In this document: piece after piece, positions 1-4,682 of the stretch | Position numbering within the stretch: position 1 is the stretch's first letter | How the letters are laid out: each line of letters begins with the position of its first letter | NCBI GenBank assembly: GCA_024640385.1 | Contig: JAHEFC010000298.1 | Coordinates: forward strand, 1-5,310 | Origin: Sphingobacteriales bacterium | GTDB lineage: Bacteria; Bacteroidota; Bacteroidia; Chitinophagales; Chitinophagaceae | Length of the DNA stretch: 5,310 nucleotides | Direction: 5' to 3' | Translations under genes and position numbers: made by a program | The notes under the pieces: model-generated | Seen by the model: only the letters and a program-made list of their open reading frames with translations | Database searches by the model: none | What the model was told of the DNA's origin: nothing

Positions 1-199
1 GTCTGTCCCGGAAATGCGGCAGGCTGTTCAGGATATTCTCGAAAACAAGGCCGATAACTTAAGCAACAAGCAAAAGGGCGTTTTCCAGGAAATGCGTATG
101 GCATTTGGCTTGAAAGATTACCTGGATAATATCGAGCGTTCTTTCAAGAATCCACTGCCGGCGATGCCCGAGACTCCCGGAGTGATTCAGAATAAATAA
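1..199 (+). CDS. C-terminal fragment of an unrecognised protein (5' end outside window)
   Basis: The frame is open from the left edge (first full codon at 2-4) to a TAA stop at 197-199, giving the last 65 residues of a longer protein. A Met codon at 14 exists, but nothing supports it as a start: the frame continues upstream of it and there is no leader or ribosome site. The fragment is soluble-looking and rich in Lys, Glu and Asn. It is mostly predicted helix (residues about 3-50, with EMRMAFGLKDYLDN in the middle), then a Pro-rich tail (KNPLPAMPETPG). There is no membrane segment, no Cys and no motif I recognise. It lies 181 bp upstream of the VWA gene on the same strand, with repeats and a possible terminator in between, so co-transcription is uncertain. 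Function unknown; coding status is likely because the frame is clean and codon choice resembles the genes that follow. Confidence 0.65.
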   Translation, partial: SVPEMRQAVQDILENKADNLSNKQKGVFQEMRMAFGLKDYLDNIERSFKNPLPAMPETPGVIQNK

Positions 200-211
200 T
201 TCCGGATTACG

Positions 212-231
212 CCTGCCTGCCGGCAGACAGG
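212..231. repeat. GC-rich 20-bp imperfect palindrome, possible terminator
   Basis: The left arm CCTGCCTGCC is mirrored by the right arm GGCAGACAGG with a single mismatch (216 C against 227 A). As RNA it would form a stem of about 8 bp with a CCGG loop, followed by GATTTT. It starts 13 bp after the stop of the upstream gene, so it could end that transcript, though the T-run is short. It could equally be a dispersed intergenic palindrome. The fold is seen in the sequence; the terminator role is inferred. Confidence 0.5.
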
Positions 232-239
232 GATTTTAA

Positions 240-267
240 ATTCCGGGTTCCAGATTTCACGTTCCAG
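240..267 (+). repeat. Degenerate heptamer block, consensus RTTCCRG, four units
   Basis: Read in sevens, the stretch is ATTCCGG, GTTCCAG, ATTTCAC, GTTCCAG. Units 1, 2 and 4 fit RTTCCRG and unit 3 is diverged. A single further ATTCCGG sits at 199-205, directly at the upstream stop codon. The block is close to the reverse complement of the CGGAATN block at 282-309, so the two blocks point towards each other. Confidence 0.55.
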
Positions 268-281
268 AATATGAAAGTATT

Positions 282-309
282 CGGAATGCGGAATCCGGAA
301 TCCGGAATT
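282..309 (+). repeat. Tandem heptamer array CGGAATN x 4
   Basis: Four contiguous 7-bp units, CGGAATG, CGGAATC, CGGAATC and CGGAATT, are identical except for the last base. Bases 297-310 can pair with 238-251 over 14 positions (13 Watson-Crick pairs and one G-U), leaving a 45-nt loop. Bases 299-309 are also an exact 11-bp reverse complement of 198-208. From 310 to 380, up to the VWA start, I see no repeat, RNA gene or convincing Bacteroidota promoter (no TAnnTTTG box with a TTG about 20 bp upstream). Confidence 0.8.
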
Positions 310-380
310 TGTTTTAATTTACACTACCACCCGGTTACCTCAACCAACTGCTTGCATTCCTCAATCGTTAAATTGCAGAC

Positions 381-1478
381 ATGAAAGGATTCCATTTCAG
401 TCATTTTGATCCCAACGATCAGAGCAAATCGACCTTCGATAAATTGCTTGACCTTTTCATGCAACTACTCACCTATACCAGTGGTGACGTAAGTGAGGCG
501 TTGAACTGGCTCACGCAGCTGGACAAGAAATACCAACTGACCAATGAAGAATATGGTTTGGGCGATTTTATCGATGACCTCAAGGAGAAAGGCTATCTGG
601 ATGAGAACAACCAGACGGGCGAGATCAGGATCACACCTAAAACCGAACAGGGCATCCGCAAGCGCAGCCTGGAAGAGATATTCGGAAAACTGAAGAAAAC
701 GAAATCTGGCGAACACAGTACATTCAAACCCGGATTGGGAGACGATATAAATCCTGAAACAAGGCCTTTCCAGTTCGGTGATATGCTCGAGCAGATCGAT
801 TTTGTGAGCTCAATAAGGAACGCGCAGATCAATCACGGTATTGAAGCTTTCAGCATGAACGAAGATGATCTGGAGATCCGTGAAACTGATTTCAAAACAC
901 AAACCTCTACCGTGCTGATGATCGATATTTCGCATTCGATGATCTTATACGGAGAAGACAGGATCACCCCAGCCAAGAAGGTAGCCATGGCTTTGAGTGA
1001 ACTGATCACTACCAAATATCCTAAAGACACGCTGGACATAGTAGTATTCGGCAATGATGCCTGGATGGTTGAGATCAAAGACATCCCTTATCTGCAGGTT
1101 GGGCCATATCACACCAATACAATTGCGGGTCTTGAACTGGCCATGGACATATTGAGAAGAAGAAAGAACCCCAACAAACAGATCTTCATGATCACAGATG
1201 GCAAGCCCACTTGCATGAAAGTTGGGAAAAGATATTACAAGAACAGTTTTGGCCTGGACAGAAAGATCACCAATCGCTGCCTGAACCTGGCTGCACAGTG
1301 CAAGAAACTGAAGCTGCCTATCACAACTTTTATGATCGCCAGTGATCCTTATCTGCAAAGATTTGTTACAGAGTTTACCGAGACGAACAATGGCAAGGCA
1401 TTTTTTGCCACACTGGACAAACTCGGTGCCTTCATCTTCAAAGATTTTGAAAGCGGCAAACGAAAAACCGTTTATTAA
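381..1478 (+). CDS. VWA-domain protein, partner of a MoxR/Mg-chelatase-like AAA+ ATPase
   Basis: This is a 365-residue cytoplasmic protein with no signal peptide or membrane segment. Residues 1-110 are mainly helical and charged, with a winged-helix-like stretch (ITPKTEQGIRKRSLEEIFGKL, about 84-104). A conserved-looking linker follows with GEH near 110 and ETRPFQFGD at 126-134. The VWA fold spans about 176-350. Its MIDAS metal site appears complete: DISHS at 182-186 (D182, S184, S186), T245 in HTNT, and D273 in MITDGKPT. VWA proteins of this type pair with MoxR/BchI-like ATPases and are thought to present targets through the metal site, as BchD does for BchI in magnesium chelatase. The ATPase gene follows 72 bp downstream. 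An in-frame TAA at 369-371 fixes the start at ATG 381; there is no Shine-Dalgarno. The domain and pairing are firm; the target and process are unknown. It is much shorter than BchD and there are no other tetrapyrrole genes here, so true Mg-chelatase activity is unlikely. Confidence 0.88.
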   Translation: MKGFHFSHFDPNDQSKSTFDKLLDLFMQLLTYTSGDVSEALNWLTQLDKKYQLTNEEYGLGDFIDDLKEKGYLDENNQTGEIRITPKTEQGIRKRSLEEIFGKLKKTKSGEHSTFKPGLGDDINPETRPFQFGDMLEQIDFVSSIRNAQINHGIEAFSMNEDDLEIRETDFKTQTSTVLMIDISHSMILYGEDRITPAKKVAMALSELITTKYPKDTLDIVVFGNDAWMVEIKDIPYLQVGPYHTNTIAGLELAMDILRRRKNPNKQIFMITDGKPTCMKVGKRYYKNSFGLDRKITNRCLNLAAQCKKLKLPITTFMIASDPYLQRFVTEFTETNNGKAFFATLDKLGAFIFKDFESGKRKTVY

Positions 1479-1491
1479 ATAGCCAGATAGG

Positions 1492-1521
1492 AAAAGAGGA
1501 AGATAGAGAGCTTCCTTTTTT
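1492..1521 (+). terminator. Terminator-like hairpin between the VWA and AAA+ genes
   Basis: AGGAAG at 1497-1502 pairs with CTTCCT at 1511-1516 around an 8-nt loop. The stem extends outwards through a G-U and four A-U pairs (1492-1496 with 1517-1521), so the 3' arm runs into a T6 tract ending at 1521. This is the shape of an intrinsic terminator, but the core is only 6 bp with three G-C pairs. In a gene pair expected to be co-transcribed it would act as a partial terminator or as a 3'-end stabiliser. The T tract overlaps the heptamer array that follows. Confidence 0.4.
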
Positions 1522-1545
1522 GACTTTTTACTTTTGACTTTTGAA
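1518..1545 (+). repeat. Tandem heptamer array TTTTGAC x 4
   Basis: The four contiguous units are TTTTGAC, TTTTTAC, TTTTGAC and TTTTGAA. The array ends 5 bp before the ATPase start codon and supplies an in-frame TGA (1542-1544) three codons upstream of it. The changed base in unit 2 produces TACTTTTG at 1529-1536, which fits the Bacteroidota -7 consensus TAnnTTTG, but no TTG lies at the expected -33 distance. Confidence 0.8.
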
Positions 1546-1550
1546 TTATT

Positions 1551-3062
1551 ATGATAAAAACATTGGGAGAACTCAGAAAAAGCGGATATAAGCCTAAGTC
1601 GGTGAAAGAAGAGATCAGGCAGAACCTGATCAGGAAACTTAAGCAGGGTGAAGAAACATTTCCAGGGATCATTGGATATGAAGACACCGTTATACCTGAT
1701 ACTGAGCGCGCACTATTATCAAGACATAATATCCTGTTCCTCGGCCTTCGTGGCCAGGCGAAAACACGTATGGCCAGGCAGATGGTTGACTTGTTGGATG
1801 AATATATTCCCATAGTGGAAGGAAGTGAGGTGAATGATGACCCTATGCATCCTCTTTCAGGATATGCAAAAAATCTGATCGCAGAAAAAGGCGATGCCAC
1901 TCCTATAGCCTGGGTGCATCGTGCAGAGCGTTACGGTGAAAAGCTGGCCACGCCTGATGTCAGTGTGGCCGACCTGATCGGAGATATCGACCCTGTAAAG
2001 GCTGCCAACCTGAGGCTGAGTTTTGCAGATGAGCGTGTGATCCATTATGGTATTATACCCAGAAGCAACAGGGGCATTTTCGTGATCAACGAATTGCCCG
2101 ATCTGCAAGCCAGGATCCAGGTGGCACTGTTCAATATATTACAGGAAGGTGATATCCAGATCCGTGGTTTCAAGTTGAGAATGCCGTTGGATATTTTATT
2201 CATATTTACCGCCAATCCGGAAGATTATACCAACAGGGGTGCCATAGTTACTCCGTTGAAAGATCGCATTGAAAGCCAGATCCTCACCCACTATCCAAAA
2301 TCAGTGGAACATTCGCTGGCTATTACGGAACAGGAAGCCCAGGTGCATGCCGAGCAGATCGCCAAAGTCAAAATCAGCGATCTCGTACGCAGGCTGATCG
2401 AACAGGTTTCTTTTGAAGCCCGGTCCAGCGAGTTTGTAGATCACAAAAGCGGTGTATCTGCAAGGCTGACCATCGCAGCGCTTGAAAATGCATACAGTGC
2501 TGCAGAACGCAGGGCCATCATCAATAAAGAAAAAGAAACCCAGGTTTGGATCAGCGACCTGGTTGGTATTATACCCTCCATTACCGGTAAGATCGAACTG
2601 GTCTACGAAGGCGAACAGGAAGGACCTTACCAGGTAGCCTATAACCTGTTGGAAAAATCTTTCCGGTCTATATTCGGGCAGTATTTCCCTACGCCTGAAA
2701 CAAAGAAAAAAAGGACGCGCGAAGGAGTGGTAGACGACAATCCATTCCGCAGCATCATCTCATGGTTCGATAAAGGGAATAATATCAATATGCTCTTCAA
2801 CACAACAGATGAAGAGAAGGTACAGCTCCTATATAAAGTAGACGGACTTTATGGCTTAGTGAAGAAATTCTTCCCCCAGGGATCTGATAAAGAACAGGCA
2901 TTGTTGATGGAATTTGTGTTACATGGCCTGAGCTCACACTCACTCATCAGTAAGAAAGTGCTGGAAGCCAGGATTGAGTTCAAGGATCTCATGGGATCTA
3001 TGATCAACCTGGGCCAGGAATCGGGTTATAAGGAAGATGATGAGTTTGATGACTTTCGATAG
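1551..3062 (+). CDS. MoxR/Mg-chelatase-I-like AAA+ ATPase
   Basis: This is a 503-residue cytoplasmic ATPase. The AAA+ core spans about 35-320. Walker A is GLRGQAKT at 65-72, with Ala before the Lys as is common in MoxR proteins. The Walker B position is FVINEL at 177-182, where Asn180 replaces the usual Asp but Glu181 is kept. Sensor 1 is FTANPEDY (N222), a likely arginine finger is R239 in LKDRIES, and a sensor-2-type Arg is R305 in VSARLTIAALENA. The stretch GIFVINELPDLQARIQ followed by an NILQEGD segment is typical of the bacterial proteins usually named magnesium chelatase or MoxR that pair with VWA proteins. Residues 330-503 form a helical C-terminal domain I cannot name, with a basic patch (KKKRTR, 385-390) and an acidic tail (EDDEFDDF). 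ATP-driven remodelling of a protein complex is the expected role; the substrate is unknown. An in-frame TGA at 1542-1544 fixes the ATG start; there is no Shine-Dalgarno. Confidence 0.88.
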   Translation: MIKTLGELRKSGYKPKSVKEEIRQNLIRKLKQGEETFPGIIGYEDTVIPDTERALLSRHNILFLGLRGQAKTRMARQMVDLLDEYIPIVEGSEVNDDPMHPLSGYAKNLIAEKGDATPIAWVHRAERYGEKLATPDVSVADLIGDIDPVKAANLRLSFADERVIHYGIIPRSNRGIFVINELPDLQARIQVALFNILQEGDIQIRGFKLRMPLDILFIFTANPEDYTNRGAIVTPLKDRIESQILTHYPKSVEHSLAITEQEAQVHAEQIAKVKISDLVRRLIEQVSFEARSSEFVDHKSGVSARLTIAALENAYSAAERRAIINKEKETQVWISDLVGIIPSITGKIELVYEGEQEGPYQVAYNLLEKSFRSIFGQYFPTPETKKKRTREGVVDDNPFRSIISWFDKGNNINMLFNTTDEEKVQLLYKVDGLYGLVKKFFPQGSDKEQALLMEFVLHGLSSHSLISKKVLEARIEFKDLMGSMINLGQESGYKEDDEFDDFR

Positions 3063-3071
3063 CAGGCAGCA

Positions 3072-3106
3072 GATTCAGGTTGCAGGTGGCAGGTTGCAGG
3101 TTGCAG
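3072..3106 (+). repeat. Tandem heptamer array GTTGCAG x 4 plus one degenerate unit
   Basis: The degenerate unit GATTCAG (3072-3078) precedes GTTGCAG, GTGGCAG, GTTGCAG and GTTGCAG (3079-3106). Bases 3063-3071 also contain related GCAG steps. The array fills nearly all of the 47-bp convergent gap between the ATPase stop (TAG 3060-3062) and the outer membrane protein stop on the other strand (3110-3112). I find no stem-loop plus T-run here that would end either transcript. Confidence 0.8.
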
Positions 3107-3109
3107 GGA

Positions 3110-3601
3110 TTAAAAACGATAACCTACACTTAGATATAAATAGGGCGTAAAATCTGTTCCGTTCGAAAAAATAAGCCATTGCATATAACCGGCACGGAAA
3201 CTGACGCCTTTTTTCTGAAAAGGAGTCAGTCTGTATCCGGCTGAAAGATTTGCTCCGAAATAATTTTTAGGATCACTCATTTCATCGCCAAAAAAAGGAG
3301 TGCCGCCGGCACCTATTTCAAAATAATGTTTTCTTGTCCCGAACAGATAATTGAGCCCCACCGGCACCGCCACAGTTATACTAGTTCCAAAAGATGAGCT
3401 ATACAAAAAACCACCCCCTATTCCCACACGATATCCCAGGCCGTTTTCTTTTTCCGAAAATCGTGCATCATAATTCAATGAGACCCCACCAGCTGCGCCA
3501 AATAGTTCGAAATATGCCTGGCTCGCATGAGCAGATGCATTCTGAGATTGACCTGTAAAATATGATCCGATTAATAATGCAAACAGAAATAGCTTTTTCA
3601 T
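3110..3601 (-). CDS. Small secreted, outer-membrane beta-barrel-like protein
   Basis: This is a 163-residue protein read from ATG at 3601. An 8-codon extension to a TTG at 3625 is possible but would place charged residues (MKSKSKTP) ahead of a standard signal peptide, so ATG 3601 is preferred. The N-terminus MKKLFLFALLIGSYFTGQSQ is a Sec signal peptide with probable cleavage near residue 19-21. The mature part alternates hydrophobic and polar residues and is rich in Gly, Tyr and Phe (GYRVGIGGGFLY, HYFEIGAGG, GANLSAGYRL, YLYLSVGYRF). The chain ends in Phe, as expected for the Bam-recognised last strand of an outer membrane barrel. The length suits an 8-stranded barrel. No Cys, so it is not a lipoprotein. 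I cannot assign a ligand or function. It lies 53 bp downstream of murB on the same strand and may share its transcript. GTTGCAG-type repeats flank it on both sides in opposite orientation. Confidence 0.78.
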   Translation of the reverse strand: MKKLFLFALLIGSYFTGQSQNASAHASQAYFELFGAAGGVSLNYDARFSEKENGLGYRVGIGGGFLYSSSFGTSITVAVPVGLNYLFGTRKHYFEIGAGGTPFFGDEMSDPKNYFGANLSAGYRLTPFQKKGVSFRAGYMQWLIFSNGTDFTPYLYLSVGYRF

Positions 3602-3637
3602 TGGTGTTTTTGATTTAGATTTCAACTGCGATCACTT

Positions 3638-3658
3638 GTGTAACCTGCAACCTGCTAA
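3638..3658 (-). repeat. Inverted partner of the GTTGCAG array, overlapping the murB stop
   Basis: On the minus strand the units read TTAGCAG, GTTGCAG and GTTACAC. The first unit contains the murB TAG stop (3657-3655). Plus-strand bases 3642-3655 are the exact reverse complement of 3089-3102 (14 bp), so matching sequence lies on both sides of the outer membrane protein gene. The rest of this 53-bp gap (3602-3637) is A/T-rich leader with no promoter I can support. Confidence 0.65.
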
Positions 3659-4662
3659 ACTACGTTCACCTCTCTTTCAAGATCGACGCCAAACTTCTCC
3701 CGAATACTGGCCAGTATCTCTTCACTCAGGTCATAGATCTCTTTCCCTTTTGCACCTCCATGATTGACCAATACCAACGCTTGTTTATCATGAACACCTG
3801 CCTGACCCTTTCTAAACCCTTTCCAGCCGGCTTTCTCGATCATCCAGCCTGCGGCCAGTTTTATATTTCCTCCCGGCAATGCATAACCGACAATATCCGG
3901 ATACACAGATCTCAATTGCTGAAAATCTGCAGCGCTGATCTCCGGATTCTTGAAGAAGCTGCCTGCATTGCCAATGATTGCCGGATCAGGGAGTTTAAAT
4001 CTCCGGATCCTGATCACTGCATCCCCTACTGCCCTGATGGAAAGATCCTCAACACCCATTTCCTCCAGTTCCTGCTGTATAGCGCCATAGGTGGTATGGA
4101 AAGTTGGTTTTTTATTCAGCCGATAGGTTACTGAACTGATCATGAACTGCCCTTTGTATTTGTTTTTGAAAACAGAATCCCGGTAACCGAAAGCGCAGTC
4201 GGAAGCACTGAACCTGTAGATCTTTTTCTCAAAAAGATGAAAAGCTTCCAGCTCATAAAATACATCTTTGACCTCCACCCCATATGCCCCGATATTCTGG
4301 ATAGGAGAAGCCCCATTCCGGCCCGGTATCAGTGCCAGGTTTTCAATGCCGGCAAAACCATTACCGATACAGTATTCCACAAAGTCATGCCAAACTTCGC
4401 CCGCCCCGGTTCTCACCAATACCTGATCTTCATCTTCGTGAACCACTTCAATTCCCCGGATCTGATTATGAAGTATATAACCATTGAAGTCTCCCATAAA
4501 CAGGATATTACTCCCCCCGCCCAACACCAGTAAGGGCAGGTTTTGCATCAACTGGAGATTGGAAAGTTCATCAACACTCGATATCTTGGCAAAATATCTG
4601 GCCTTAACGTCAATACCGAAACTATTAAATGCAGCAAGTGACTTATTTTCGGAGAATTGCAT
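3655..4662 (-). CDS. murB: UDP-N-acetylenolpyruvoylglucosamine reductase
   Basis: This is a 335-residue FAD enzyme of peptidoglycan synthesis that reduces UDP-GlcNAc-enolpyruvate to UDP-MurNAc with NADPH in the cytoplasm. It resembles E. coli MurB (342 residues) along its whole length. The FAD-binding motifs are LVLGGGSNILF (46-55 region) and LALIPGRNGASPIQNIGAYG (109-128). FGYRDSVFK (158-166) carries Arg161, matching E. coli Arg159. The TYG at 191-193 and the insert between it and FAFGYRDS-type elements fit the type I class. GNAGSFFKNP (231-240) carries the catalytic Ser235, matching Ser229. LEREV near the C-terminus carries Glu331, matching Glu325. All catalytic residues are present, so it should be active. 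ATG 4662 is chosen because MurB homologues begin just before the SLAAFNSFG stretch. The alternative TTG at 4701 would add 13 residues unlike MurB and overlap the divergent gene. No other cell-wall genes are in the window. Confidence 0.97.
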   Translation of the reverse strand: MQFSENKSLAAFNSFGIDVKARYFAKISSVDELSNLQLMQNLPLLVLGGGSNILFMGDFNGYILHNQIRGIEVVHEDEDQVLVRTGAGEVWHDFVEYCIGNGFAGIENLALIPGRNGASPIQNIGAYGVEVKDVFYELEAFHLFEKKIYRFSASDCAFGYRDSVFKNKYKGQFMISSVTYRLNKKPTFHTTYGAIQQELEEMGVEDLSIRAVGDAVIRIRRFKLPDPAIIGNAGSFFKNPEISAADFQQLRSVYPDIVGYALPGGNIKLAAGWMIEKAGWKGFRKGQAGVHDKQALVLVNHGGAKGKEIYDLSEEILASIREKFGVDLEREVNVV

Positions 4663-4682
4663 ACAACAATAATAAATAAAAA
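4663..4682. promoter_or_regulatory. 20-bp A/T-rich divergent gap between murB and the SDR gene
   Basis: Only 20 bp, all A, T or C on the plus strand, separate the two divergent ATG codons. At least one promoter must therefore lie inside the opposite coding region, or the transcripts have almost no leader. On the minus strand TATTATTG and TATTGTTG are each one base from the TAnnTTTG -7 box, but they would give a nearly leaderless murB mRNA and the upstream TTG spacing is too long. The promoter role is inferred from gene layout alone. Confidence 0.35.

Noticed and set aside
315..322. TAATTTAC as a -7 promoter box for the VWA gene
   Set aside because: It misses the TAnnTTTG consensus near its end and no TTG lies at a suitable distance upstream.
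200..380. CRISPR array in the repeat-bearing gap
   Set aside because: The repeats are 7-bp units in direct contact with no spacers, and no cas gene is present.
945..1358. 137-codon minus-strand open frame inside the VWA gene
   Set aside because: It is antisense to the MIDAS-bearing VWA domain and shows no motif or leader of its own.
1475..1900. 141-codon minus-strand open frame overlapping the VWA-ATPase gap
   Set aside because: It is antisense to the well-supported ATPase gene, has no recognisable domain, and its Ser/Phe/Ile-rich composition is that of a shadow frame.
381..3062. True magnesium chelatase for chlorophyll synthesis
   Set aside because: The VWA protein is far shorter than BchD, no H subunit or other tetrapyrrole gene is present, and the fit is to MoxR-VWA pairs in general.
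3602..3625. Eight-residue extension of the outer membrane protein from a TTG codon
   Set aside because: ATG 3601 begins a textbook signal peptide (MKKLFLFALL); the extension adds nothing expected of an exported protein.
3760..4134. 124-codon plus-strand open frame inside murB
   Set aside because: It lies opposite conserved MurB motifs, is Cys/Pro/His-rich and has no domain; it is a shadow of murB.
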